64,000 nucleotides of DNA, taken from Scilla litardierei. Lineage: Eukaryota; Streptophyta; Magnoliopsida; Asparagales; Asparagaceae. Each line of letters starts with the position of its first letter. Positions within the stretch are counted from its first letter, which is position 1. Where the stretch lies: contig CM061138.1 of assembly GCA_030789695.1 (NCBI GenBank), forward strand, positions 13,526,214 to 13,590,213, written 5' to 3'. The position numbers and the translations under genes were made by a program. Positions 1 to 10,676 of this stretch are shown here, one piece after another. The notes under the pieces are model-generated. The model was not told the DNA's origin and ran no database searches. It saw nothing but the letters and a program-made list of their open reading frames with translations.

Positions 1-461
1 GGATGTTATCAAGAGAAATTGAATAAGAGATATTGGACAATAGAAATTGGATAAGAGTGATGTTATCAAGAGAAATTGGATAAGAGATATCTATATTACA
101 AACGAGAGATGTTATCAAGAGAAATTGGATAAGAGATATTGGACAAGAGAAATTGGATAAGAGATATCTATTATATAAAAGACGGATGTTATCAAGAGAA
201 ATTGATAAGAGAATTTGGACATGCGAAATTGGATAAGAGAATTTGGATATCTATTATATAAAACAGGGAAATTGAATAAGAGAAAATATAAGAGATGAGA
301 TTTTGAGGGATAAAAGAGGAGGTGGGGAATTTTGCACATACAACCCCGGTTTTTGTATTTTTGCCTATGGACCCTCCACACACACCCCCCCACACTTTTT
401 ATTCTCACACCTTCCGGCCATTTTTTTTCCAGTTCTATGAAGAGTTTGAATCTTATCCTAC

Positions 462-481
462 TAGGACAAAGCTTTGTCCTA
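462..481. repeat. Perfect 20-bp palindrome in Helitron body
   Basis: TAGGACAAAGCTTTGTCCTA is fully self-complementary. The same palindrome occurs in each Helitron body, including near 2117-2136, 26541-26560 and 28215-28234. It is followed by a further TTTGTCCT half, so alternative pairings exist. Confidence 0.9.
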
Positions 482-767
482 CGTGTCAAGTTTGTCCTAG
501 GTGGTAATGACAATTTTGGGGGGACTTAAATTTTGGGGGAAAACTTAAATTTGGGGGGAAACTTGAAATTTTGTGGGAAAACTTGAAATTTGGGGGAACT
601 TGAAATTTGTGGGGGAGAAAGAGGGATGTTATCAAGAGAAATTGGATAAGAGATATTGGACAAGAGAAATTGGATACGAGATATCTATATTATAAAAGAG
701 GGATGTTATCAAGAGAAATTGGATAAGAGATATCTATATTACAAAGGAGGGATGTTTTTGAATCTTT

Positions 768-802
768 GTCCCATGTGGCAATGTCACATCGCCACATGGG
801 AC
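768..802. repeat. 12-bp inverted repeat with 11-base loop in H1
   Basis: Arms GTCCCATGTGGC (768-779) and GCCACATGGGAC (791-802) are perfectly complementary. The copy B equivalent is 26847-26881. The stem lies just before the A/C-rich part of H1 and is absent from H2. Confidence 0.9.
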
Positions 803-1253
803 ACCCTTCTTAAACCCAAAACCCAAAAAACACAAAACTCTACCCAACCCTCCAAAAATACACCCAAACCCAAACACCCAAAGTCACACCCCCCAAGCAA
901 AAAAACCAAAAAACCCCAAGACACTACACACACTCAAACCCACCATTCTCATTTTCACCCGGTTTTGCATTCATCGAAACACCCGTCTAAAAAAATTGAA
1001 ACCCAAAAAAAAAACATAGGGAATGTGCAATCAAAAAGGCGGGCTAAGCTTTTTGGGCGTCCGTTTCAATTAACCCCTCAAGCACAGATCTGAAGGCGCC
1101 CGCGCCGAAGGCGCCCGCGCCGAATTTATTGTTCCTCGCCGAAGGCGGCCATGCCTCTAAATTTTTTTACGCTAATTTGTTGTTCTTTTAAATTTTGGCT
1201 GTAGAAATATTTTTTGGGGACAGAGATTTTACGGGAAAAAATTTTGAATGCAC

Positions 1254-1281
1254 CGTGCCTGCGGGCACGTGTTATGACTAG
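1254..1281 (+). other. Helitron H1 3' terminus (hairpin plus CTAG), copy A
   Basis: Stem CGTGCC/GGCACG with loop TGCG, then TGTTATGA and CTAG. The next base is T, as expected for Helitron insertion between A and T. That T is also the first base of the next Helitron's TC terminus. Confidence 0.9.
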
Positions 1282-1765
1282 TCTATATTATAAAAGAGGG
1301 ATGTTATCAAGAGAAATTGGATAAGAGATATTGGACAAGAGATATTGGATAAGGGATATCTATATTATAAGAGAGGGATGTTATTAAGAGAGATTGGATA
1401 AGAGATATCTATATTATAAAAGAGGGATGTTATCAAGAGAAATTGGATAAGAGATATTGGAAAAGAGAAATTGGATAAGAGATATCTATATTATAAAAGA
1501 GGGATGTTATCAAGAGAAATTGGATAAGAGATATTGGACATGAGAAATTGGATAAGAGATATCTATATTATAAAAGAGGGATGTTATCAAGAGAAATTGG
1601 ATTAGAGATATTGGACAAGATAAATTGGATAAGAGATATCTATATTATAAAAGAGGGATGTTATCAAGAGAAATTGAATAAGAGATATTGGACAATAGAA
1701 ATTGGATAAGAGTGATGTTATCAAGAGAAATTGGATAAGAGATATCTATATTACAAACGAGAGAT
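1282..1765 (+). repeat. Minisatellite of Helitron 5'-end units, copy A
   Basis: Tandem units of about 77 bp, each starting with TCTATATTATAAAAG (the Helitron 5' terminus) and preceded by A. Inside a unit the 13-mer GAAATTGGATAAG recurs with spacers such as AGATATTGGACAAGA, giving a nested sub-repeat. Some units are shortened. Confidence 0.85.
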
Positions 1766-2294
1766 GTTATCAAGAGAAATTGGATAAGAGATATTGGACA
1801 AGAGAAATTGGATAAGAGATATCTATTATATAAAAGACGGATGTTATCAAGAGAAATTGATAAGAGAATTTGGACATGCGAAATTGGATAAGAGAATTTG
1901 GATATCTATTATATAAAACAGGGAAATTGAATAAGAGAAAATATAAGAGATGAGATTTTGAGGGATAAAAGAGGAGGTGGGGAATTTTGCACATACAACC
2001 CCGGTTTTTGTATTTTTGCCTATGGACCCTCCACACACACCCCCCCACACTTTTTATTCTCACACCTTCCGGCCATTTTTTTTCCAGTTCTATGAAGAGT
2101 TTGAATCTTATCCTACTAGGACAAAGCTTTGTCCTACGTGACAAGTTTGTCCTTGGTGGTAATGACAATTTTGGGGGGACTTAAATTTTGGGGGAAAACT
2201 TAAATTTGGGGGGAAACTTGAAATTTTGTGGGAAAACTTGAAATTTGGGGGAACTTGAAATTTGTGGGGGAGAAAAACTCAGCCATTAAATAAA

Positions 2295-2324
2295 CCGTGC
2301 CATATGGGCACGGGTAATGACTAG
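2295..2324 (+). other. Helitron H2 3' terminus, copy A
   Basis: Stem CCGTGCC/GGCACGG with loop ATATG, then GTAATGA and CTAG. Compared with H1 the stem is one pair longer and the loop differs while the arms stay complementary. Confidence 0.9.
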
Positions 2325-2880
2325 TATTGTTATAAACGGGCTTTGGAGGCCCAACCCGTTAGTGGGTATCCACCCATTATATAACCCTATTACTATAAAT
2401 ACAGGGCTACGGGGTTCCGTAGCCGTCATGGTTTACAACACGTTATCAGCACGATCGAAGCTAAGCCGAACCCCTGCCGACGGACGAACGCGACGCGAAC
2501 GGGCTTCCTTCACCGAACGTCGCTAGATCCGGCGGGTAGGATCTAGAGGTAATCCTGAATCCCTAGATCTAAATTTTGCATATGCGCATATGTGGTGATT
2601 CAATTTTTTTTGGATCAATCGATCAAAACTGTATCGTTTTTATTGTTAAAAATCAACCTTTTTCAATAAAAAACGTCTTTTTGGTAGAATAAAACTGGTT
2701 TATCCCACTAAAAATCGGATTTTTACCCATTTTGTTTCTCCAAAAATCACCAAAACCTTAAAAAGGGTTCACCCACGCCCCCCCCCCGTCGCCGGCAGCG
2801 GCGGCGGGAACCCCCCGCCGCTGCAGGTCCGCCACGATAACCTGTGATTCTCTAACCGAGTTGAGATTCAAGCTCTAAAC
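2325..2880 (+). mobile_element. Probable LTR/leader fragment of a decayed retroelement, copy A
   Basis: No gene is visible. A TATA-like CTATAAATA lies at about 2393-2401, then an 8-bp hairpin (GGCTACGG/CCGTAGCC, 2405-2424), then ACACGTTATCAGCACGA, a sequence I associate with plant copia LTR/primer-site junctions. Downstream is AT-rich sequence, a C-run near 2777 that is longer in copy B, and a CCG-rich patch. The assignment is inferred; no partner LTR is visible. Confidence 0.4.
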
Positions 2881-3596
2881 AACACTGTAACGGCATGTAT
2901 TTTTCAAACACTTCAAATACGTATTTAACGTATTTTTATTCTAAATCTTCTTTATAATGGTTAGTTAGGAGTTGTATATCAAAACTGATTTCAAAAATTC
3001 TTTTAAAAATATTTTAGAGCCTAGACTTATTATATTGTATTTTAGCACTTTCAGATTTCCTCAAATGCCCAAAACATTTCTGTTAAAATTCATCTCCCAA
3101 AATTACCGTTTTGCCTCGATGGATTTATTTTCTATTCAAACGTATTCAAAACGTTTTCAAACTTCTACAGTAACATCCTATTATCATTTAGGGCTTCCCA
3201 CATTAATTTCGTAATTTTCAGACATCATTTCAGCATAGAACCCGCAAACACGCTTTCTAAATGTTTTGGCCTAAAACTAGTATTTCCGTAGCTCAAATCC
3301 CAGAACGGATCTTGTATTCGCGATCCTCGCGTCGACACGATCCCGTGGGTATGTTTTCGTAATTTTTTGGAGTCGTTTGTAAAAACGTGCCTGTATTTCA
3401 CCGTTTTACTATTTACCTTTCACTAATGACTTCCACCCTAACTAATTACTGTTATCTAGTTACTTTTACCCCCCTAATTATTTTCCTAACTGCCTACTTT
3501 AACCCACCTCCTTTTGTTAGGTCAGATCCGACACTCAACCAACCAGTTTAAATATTTTTATTTCTATAAATTTTATTGCTACCTATTTATCTATCC

Positions 3597-3603
3597 TATA
3601 TAA
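3597..3603 (+). promoter_or_regulatory. TATA box of GyA LTR
   Basis: TATATAA lies about 90 bases before the (CT)n tract and is conserved in all four GyA LTRs. The related GyC LTR has TATAAATA at 62113-62120 in the equivalent place. Confidence 0.6.
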
Positions 3604-3691
3604 TGAACCCCCCAAGCTCTATGAAAACGCATAGCATTTCTCTCATTCGAAAGCAATAAAACCCATTCCCCCCCCCCCCACAGGCACACAG

Positions 3692-3742
<51 letters not shown>
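3692..3742 (+). repeat. (CT)n microsatellite in GyA 5' LTR, copy A
   Basis: About 25 CT units. The three other LTR copies have tracts of differing length (8405-8455, 29803-29864, 34531-34585), the last interrupted by an extra C. Confidence 0.95.
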
Positions 3743-3746
<4 letters not shown>

Positions 3747-5954
3747 CCCCTCCCTGCTCCTCGGAGCTCCGGCGACCCCCGACGGCATCACGGCGAACCC
3801 ACCGCCCGGAGCACCACCCATCGCCTACCCCCCGCTTCACCCTCGCTCAACCCAACGTCGGACACCCCCGAGCGCCTCGCCTGCTCGCCGTGCCCCGTCG
3901 ACGCCGAAGAAGCCCCGTGCCTCCTCTCCCCTGTTTCTCCCCGTCTCCCCTGCTCCTCTCCGACGATGCTACGCCTGAGCCCACTCGAGATCCCGACATC
4001 GAAGTCGCCCGCCCACCGCCCACCTCCGGCTTCGCCCGACAGCACAGACCCCCCGCAGTCGACGTCTACACCGTCGCCGCCACGGCAGCCCGAAGCCCCG
4101 ACGCCGCTGCCCGACAGCAGCCCGCCTCCGCCTCACCGAGCGCCCGGAGCCGTCCGACATCGCCCCCGCTCCGCCGCCATTCCGTCCCTCCCGCCGCCGC
4201 TACCGACGTCGAGCCCAGCCCCCCTCCGACGAGTAAGCGTCGGATGCGTGTGAAAGTTTGTCGATGGCAAACTTGTAAATACGAGATTATCTCGTATTTT
4301 CGTAATTTTAAATAATTATTAATAGGGTTTAATGGTTATAAATCCATAAGTAATTTTACAGGGGCCAGAAAAATATGAGGCTAGCTCTGAAAAATCAGAA
4401 ACGTCATTTCAGATCCAATGGCGCTGGTCTCACCTCAACCAGACGCCTACTTTTTCCAGAATGATTTTCCGAACCTAAAGATTAAATACGTATAAATCTT
4501 TCTAAAAATCGTAACTCGCTGTTTTCACTCACAATAATATGTGATAAAATTATATGTGAAAACAAACTTCGAGACGGTCATTTTGACTGTTCATTCGAGT
4601 AATTCCGAGTAGGATTGCTCCCGGAACAATTTACGGAAGATACGCGTCACTTAAATAATTTGGGTTTTAAAGCTAGTTTTGAGTTTCTAAAAATTATAAA
4701 AATTACTATAGACTTCAGAAAAATATTCTATCTTGCAGTAAAACTATTTTTATCATATATAGCCTATATAAAAATTTGGAACGCTTTTCATCACCGTTTT
4801 AAGCAGACTTAAAAATCAAAACGACCTATTAATTAGATATTATTTAGCGTAGCGATTAGCTGATATTTCCTTGTGTTTGCAGGTACCAATCCTCACGCTC
4901 TAACTCCATCCTCGTCTTGCTACGAAGAACCCGATAGAGTAAGTCACAGTAAATTCTACCCTTAGAAATATAGATAGTGTACTCGTATGAACATAGGACT
5001 TGACACCTAGTCTCGGAACAGTTATTGACCTGAACAGATTATTGGCATGCTTGACAGAAAGATTGTAACTGGAAATGTGAGAATGGTAAATGACTCGTAA
5101 AAATTGCAAAGAACGGTAACCTGCACAGACATTGGGTTTTGGGGTAACTTATAATAGCGAGGGTGCGGGAGCGACTAGTCCAGCCTTTGTTGTCACCGTG
5201 CGGGTTCTAGAAACCCATCATAGTAGCCGGTGACAACCATCACAGATCACAGATTATTGCATAGTATTCATAGTATTCATAGCATAGTTCGCCCGGGTAG
5301 CACCCGTGGTAAGAGGTGGCCTCTTGGTTGCTCATTGCACCCCGCATTATAAGCCACGGACTAGGCTAGACACAATTACTCTCCCTATTGCTATTGTCAT
5401 TGCTATCGTCATGGTTATTGCTATTGTTATTGCTCGGTCACCTTTACTTTACGTGACACCCTTGCATGCTTGACAGATGTACTTTACTTATCGCACTTGC
5501 ATGCTTGTCTGTCCCTGCTTTACTTTCCGCACTTGTTTACTATAGACTGCTCCATATTTGTGCACTCCTCTTTTTCTATCGCTAGAATTGTTGTGACTTA
5601 CCTTCGGTTCCATTTATGACACCGGCAGACGAAGACATGATCGAGGAGACTGCCCCAGAGTTTGTGGAGCCTACATTGACCCAGAGGCGGCAGAGTTTTA
5701 GTTACTTTTCTGTTGGTGTGTGTGTTGTACAGTGTATTTCCTTTTTCGCATTTCCTTTCAGTACTTCCTTCATGTATTTGTGAGAGAGAGTGCTGGTTGT
5801 TGTACTTTAATTTGGACTGTAATAACGTCTGTACGCTGGTTTGAGTATTGTGATACATCTCTGAGTTGTGGCTATGCTGATTTCACTGGTAAACTGCGGA
5901 ACCTGCAAATAAACCAAATAAGTAACGGGCCCCCGAGAGCGGGTCGTTACAGTT

Positions 5955-5971
5955 TTGGCGGCCCACGCAGG
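5955..5971 (+). other. Candidate primer-binding site of GyA
   Basis: TTGGCGGCCCACGCAGG lies three bases after the 5' LTR. The related GyB element has a very similar sequence (TTGGTGGCCCATGCAGG) in the same place. Conservation suggests a PBS, but I cannot match it to a particular tRNA. Confidence 0.4.
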
Positions 5972-6498
5972 TCCATGCAAAATACCTCGTGAACAGTATA
6001 GTGAAACCAGGATGTGTCATATATGATACTCGACTAAGCTGACATTTCTCTATGAATGCAGGTTTGACACTCGAAAGATGGTCGGGAACACTTCGAAGAG
6101 CCCCAATGGAGCTGACCTGTCTGGCCTTAATAAAAGCCATTAACAAAACCTAAATTTTGATAGGCTTAATTAGTTATTAATAAAAATCTTTTGTATCGGT
6201 GGCACTCGTATGAATGATAATCTTCCTTCAATGGACCATGATACCGGTCAATGTGCTTGGCTAAAGTCTGTGGATCGACCTGGCTAGACTGGGCATAAGT
6301 GATCCTAGCTTAGTCACTTCCCTGACCGTGTCCGCTGGACCGCAAGGACGTAAATCACGATTATGTAACGCCATCGATCTTCATCACTATCACCCTTCTT
6401 TTAGCTTGACGACCTTTCGATTGACCTTCTTAGAATCTTTCTACGCTTGAACTTTGGCTACGGAGAGTAGCGTTCGAATTTTCGACCATCAGAAGTTC

Positions 6499-7166
6499 GA
6501 GTTCCACAACGGAAGCGACCACCATCATCTGCTCAGCAACGTCAACTACTCCCTCCTCAGCAGCAAGTGTACCAGCAGACTCCACGACAGGCTCCCCAGA
6601 GACGCCAAGCTTATACCATGACAGTGGAAGAAGCCGAAGCTACGAGCCAAGTAATCATAGGTATGAGATTTTTCACTAAGCTACATACTCTAATATTTAG
6701 AAATCGTAAGCTTAGACTTGATTCTCCTCACGGTAGGTACCGTCTTAATAGCCGGTAAACCTGCCCTCACACTGTTCGACTCAGGAGCTACACATTGCTT
6801 CTTGGCCAGTCGTTTCGTTCAAACACATGCCATCACTGTTGAACCTCTGACTCCCGTTGGAATGTCGAGACCGCTGGCGGTTCCCTACCGGTAACCAGCG
6901 GATGCCTCTAATGGTCCGTTGTGATTTGTAGATGAGATCTCGTTGCCAACTTCATGGTGATAAAGATGCCGACTTCCGATGTTGTCTTTGGAATGGACTG
7001 GTTGAGATCATTTCATGCCACCATTGACTGTCGTCAAAGGATGGTAGAAATCGATATACCCAATCATCCAAAGTTCGTGTTCCTCAGCAAAAGCCGATCA
7101 GAAGGACCAGTGAAATATCGAGTCAGACCCGACCTGTATGTTGTTGCGTTGTTACATCCTTCATAA
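6499..7166 (+). pseudogene. gag C-terminus and retropepsin remnant of GyA, copy A
   Basis: A glutamine/proline-rich segment leads into YTMTVEEAEATSQVII (ending 6660), the usual gag-protease linker of chromovirus-type gypsy elements. After a 76-bp interruption the frame resumes as GTVLIAGKPALTLFDSGATHCF, with the aspartic protease active site DSGA (Asp codon 6778-6780). Stops and a frame change follow, then ANFMVIKMPTSDVVFGMDWL and HATIDCRQRMVEID, the C-terminal protease motif. Zinc knuckle, RT, RNase H and integrase are missing. It cannot make a working polyprotein. The Asp-Ser-Gly-Ala and GMDWL motifs make the family call firm. Confidence 0.85.
6661..6736 (+). other. GT-AG intron-like interruption in GyA gag-protease, copy A
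   Basis: The 76-bp segment starts GTATGAG and ends CACGGTAG. It contains CTAAT/CTAAG branch-like sites and is about two thirds A+T. It sits exactly between the codons for VII and GTV of a conserved motif (phase 1). Removing it keeps the frame open. The copy B equivalent is 32783-32858. Splicing itself is not shown. Confidence 0.65.
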
Positions 7167-7265
7167 ACTCGCATTTCTTTTCTAACCCCCACTTTCGTCT
7201 TGTACCCAATTTTCCATGTGTTTGTATCCTTTTCCCACCTACCACCTCCTCCGCAATGACGGGCC

Positions 7266-7320
7266 TACACGATGATCGCAGAAAATGTCGAATCTATCGA
7301 CCAGGTGATTGGAGGTATGA
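7266..7320 (+). pseudogene. Second, diverged gag-protease linker in GyA
   Basis: The frame YTMIAENVESIDQVIGG parallels the linker YTMTVEEAEATSQVIIG upstream and is likewise followed at once by GTATGA. It looks like a diverged internal duplication of the linker with its donor-like site. About 280 bases of AT-rich sequence without coding signal follow, up to the 3' LTR. Confidence 0.5.
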
Positions 7321-7588
7321 ATTATTGCTTTTGATATTATACTCGTTCATTTGCAATCAGTATATCATCGTAGATATTATAATAGCTATTGTGGTGTCAA
7401 TAGTATGTATTCGTACATGACATCATCTCTTGTTTTCTTGATGCTGTGATGTCGCATTATATTTCATGTTATTTACAACCTGATTTACTAGATCATTATC
7501 TTTTCAATCATTTATTTGCTTGAGCTTCTTAATAACATCAATTATTTTCAAAAGAGATTTTTTTAAATTCCGAGGACGGAATTATTTT

Positions 7589-7601
7589 AAGGAGTGTAGG
7601 A
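7589..7601 (+). other. Polypurine tract of GyA, copy A
   Basis: AAGGAGTGTAGGA directly precedes the 3' LTR. In copy B it reads AAGGAGGGTAGGA (33711-33723), the purine-rich ancestral form. It follows CCGAGGACGGAATT, the typical gypsy pre-PPT context. Confidence 0.75.
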
Positions 7602-8404
7602 TGTAACGGCCTGTATTTTTCAAACACTTCAAATACGTATTTAACGTATTTTTATTCTAAATCTTCTTTATAATGGTTAGTTAGGAGTTGTATATCAAAA
7701 CTGATTTCAAAAATTCTTTTAAAAATATTTTAGAGCCTAGACTTATTATATTGTATTTTAGCACTTTCAGATTTCCTCAAATGCCCAAAACATTTCTGTT
7801 AAAATTCATCTCCCAAAATTACCGTTTTGCCTCGATGAATTTATTTTCTATTCAAACGTATTCAAAACATTTTCAAACTTCTACAGTAACATCCTATTAT
7901 CATTTAGGGCTTCCCACATTAATTTCGTAATTTTCAGACATCATTTCAGCATAGAACCCGCAAACCAGCTTTCTAAATGTTTTGGCCTAAAACTAGTATT
8001 TCCGTAGCTCAAATCCCAGAACGGATCTTGTATTCGCGATCCTCGCGTCGACACGATCCCGTGGGTATGTTTTCGTAATTTTTCGGAGTCGTTTGTAAAA
8101 ACGTGCCTGTATTTCACCGTTTTACTATTTACCTTTCACTAATGACTTTCACCCTAACTAATTACTGTTATCTAGTTACTTTTACCCCCCTAATTATTTT
8201 CCTAACTGCCTACTTTAACCCACCTCCTTTTGTTAGGTCAGATCCGACACTCAACCAACCAGTTTAAATATTTTTATTTCTATAAATTTTATTGCTACCT
8301 ATTTATCTATCCTATATAATGAACCCCCCAAGCTCTATGAAAACGCACAGCATTTCTCTCATTCGAAAGCAATAAAACCCATTCCCCCCCCCACAGGCAC
8401 ACAG

Positions 8405-8459
<55 letters not shown>

Positions 8460-10676
8460 CCCCTCCCTGCTCCTCGGAGCTCCGGCGACCCCCGACGGCA
8501 TCACGACGAACCCACCGCCCGGAGCACCACCCATCGCCTACCCCCCGCTTCACCCTCGCTCAACCCAACGGCGGACACCCCCGAGCGCCTCGCCTGCTCG
8601 CCGTGCCCCGTCGACGCCGAAGAAGCCCTGTGCCTCCTCTCCCCTGTTTCTCCCCGTCTCCCCTGCTCCTCTCCGACGATGCTACGCCTGAGCCCACTCG
8701 AGATCCCGACATCGAAGTCGCCCGACCACCGCCCACCTCCGGCTTCGCCCGACAGCACAGACCCCCCGCAGTCGACGTCTACACCGCCGCCGCCACGGCA
8801 GCCCGAAGCCCCGACGCCGCTGCCCGACAGCAGCCCGCCTCCGCCTCGCCGAGCGCCCGGAGCCGTCCGACATCGCCCCCCGCTCCGCCCCCGCTCCGCC
8901 GCCGTTCCGTCCCTCCTGCCGCCGCTACCGACGTCGAGCCCAGCCCCCCTCCGACGGGTAAGCGTCGGATGCGTGCGAAAGTTTGTCGATGGCAAACTTG
9001 TAAATACGAGATTATCTCGTATTTTCGTAATTTTAAATAATTATTAATAGGGTTTAATGGTTATAAATCCATAAGTAATTTTACAGGGGCCAGAAAAATA
9101 TGAGGCAAGCTCTGAAAAATCAGAAACATCATTTCGGATCCAATGGCGCTGGTCTCACCTCGACCAGACGCCTACTTTTTCCAGAATGATTTTCCGAACC
9201 TAAAGATTAAATACGTATAAATCTTTCTAAAAATCGTAACTCGTTGTTTTCACTCACAATAATATGTGATAAAATTATATGTGAAAGTAAACTTCGAGAC
9301 GGTCATTTTGACTGTTCATTCGAGTAATTCCGACTAGGATTGCTCCCGGAACAATTTACGGAAGATACGCGTCACTTAAATAATTTGGGTTTTAAAGCTA
9401 GTTTTGAGTTTCTAAAAATTATAAAAATTACTATAGACTTCAGAAAAATATTCTATCTTGCAGTAAAACTATTTTTATCATATATAGCCTATATAAAAAT
9501 TTGGCACGCTTTTCATCACCGTTTTAAGCAGACTTAAAAATCAAAACGACCTATTAATTAGATATTATTTAGCGTAGCGATTAGCTGATATTTCCTTGTG
9601 TTTGCAGGTACCAATCCTCACGCTCTAACTCCATCCTCGTCTTGCTACGACGAACCCGATAGAGTAAGTCACAGTAAATTCTACCCTTAGAAATATAGAT
9701 AGTGTACTCGTATGAACATAGGACTTGACACCTAGTCTCGGAACAGTTATTGACCTGAACAGATTATTGGCATGCTTGACAGAAAGATTGTAACTGGAAA
9801 TGTGAGAATGGTAAATGACTCGTAAAAATTGCAAAGAACGGTAACCTGCACAGACATTGGGTTTTGGGGTAACTTATAATAGCGAGGGTGCGGGAGTGAC
9901 TAGTCCAGCCTTTATTGTCACCGTGCGGGTTCTAGCAACCCATCATAGTAGCCGGTGACAACCATCACAGATCACAGATTATTGCATAGTATTCATAGTA
10001 TTCATAGCATAGTTCGCCCGGGTAGCACCCGTGGTAAGAGGTGGCCTCTTGGTTGCTCATTGCACCCCGCATTATAAGTCACGGACTAGGCTAGACACAA
10101 TTACTCTCCCTATTGCTATTGTCATTGCTATCGTCATGGTTATTGCTATTGTTATTGCTCGGTCACCTTTACTTTACGTGACACCCTTGCATGCTTGACA
10201 GGTGTACTTTACTTATCGCACTTGCATGCTTGTCTGTCCCTGCTTTACTTTCCGCACTTGTTTACTATAGACTGCTCCATATTTGTGCACTCCTCTTTTT
10301 CTATCGCTAGAATTGTTGTGACTTACCTTCGGTTCCATTTATGGCACCGGCAGACGAAGACATGATCGAGGAGACTGCCCCAGAGTTTGTGGAGCCTACA
10401 TTGACCCAGAGGCGGCAGAGTTTTAGTTACTTTTCTGTTGGTGTGTGTGTTGTACAGTGTATTTCCTTTTTCGCATTTCCTTTCAGTACTTCCTTCATGT
10501 ATTTGTGAGAGAGAGTGCTGGTTGTTGTACTTTAATTTGGACTGTAATAACGTCTGTACGCTGGTTTGAGTATTGTGATACATCTCTGAGTTGTGGCTAT
10601 GCTGATTTCACTGGTAAACTGCGGAACCTGCGAATAAACCAAATAAGTAACGGGCCACCGAGAGCGGGTCGTTACA
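7602..10676 (+). repeat. GyA 3' LTR, copy A
   Basis: A 3075-bp LTR with the same internal signals as the 5' LTR: TATATAA at about 8313, (CT)n 8405-8455, exon-like 9608-9663, ATG frame from about 10341. A 12-13-bp local duplication (CGCTCCGCCCCC) near 8880 is unique to this copy. It ends GTCGTTACA followed by AACAC. Confidence 0.92.

Larger units (their letters stand above)
1..1281 (+). mobile_element. Non-autonomous Helitron H1, copy A (5' part outside window)
   Basis: The right end has the Helitron 3' signature: a GC-rich hairpin (1254-1269), an 8-base spacer and CTAG at 1278-1281. The visible part contains 77-bp minisatellite units, a body (about 300-620) with a perfect 20-bp palindrome, more minisatellite units, a 12-bp inverted repeat and an A/C-rich stretch (803-1050). 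No Rep/helicase coding sequence is visible, so it is non-autonomous. The complete homologue in copy B is 25274-27374. The body at 1-619 is nearly identical to 1656-2274 in the next element, so H1 looks composite. Confidence 0.85.
1282..2324 (+). mobile_element. Non-autonomous Helitron H2, copy A
   Basis: The element starts with TCTATATTATAAAAG at 1282, immediately after the CTAG of H1, and ends with a hairpin and CTAG at 2321-2324, followed by T. It is 1043 bp long. The first 480 bases or so are 77-bp minisatellite units; the rest is a G/T-rich body with the 20-bp palindrome. No open reading frame of interest is present; the short frames found in it are repeats translated. Termini and the lack of target-site duplication fit a Helitron. 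The copy B homologue is 27375-28422. Confidence 0.88.
2886..5951 (+). repeat. GyA 5' LTR, copy A
   Basis: A 3066-bp LTR. A TATA box (TATATAA, 3597-3603) is followed by a C-run, a (CT)n tract (3692-3742), a GC-rich proline-biased stretch to 4232 and a donor-like GTAAGC. About 650 AT-rich bases end in TTTGCAG (AG at 4881-4882). Then comes a 56-base exon-like segment (4883-4938) and donor GTAAGTC. A 54-codon open frame starts with ATG at 5617. These signals recur in the other LTRs. TATA, leader and exon roles are inferred; no transcript evidence exists here. Confidence 0.9.

Noticed and set aside
803..1060. Telomere-like repeats (AAACCC-rich)
   Set aside because: The stretch is A/C-rich with AAACCCAAAACCC text but not a regular CCCTAAA array, and it lies inside a Helitron.
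2325..2526. 69-codon frame with MVYNTLSARSKLSRTPADG
   Set aside because: It spans an LTR/primer-site-like junction and shows no domain; judged noncoding.
3591..3840. Arg-Glu repeat proteins on the minus strand
   Set aside because: Translation of the (CT)n microsatellite in the LTR; the same occurs at 8307, 29702 and 34429.
3890..4315. Proline-rich proteins of about 140 residues
   Set aside because: The GC-rich LTR segment is open in several frames at once and the longest lacks an ATG start; treated as a possible exon-like part of the LTR, not as a gene.
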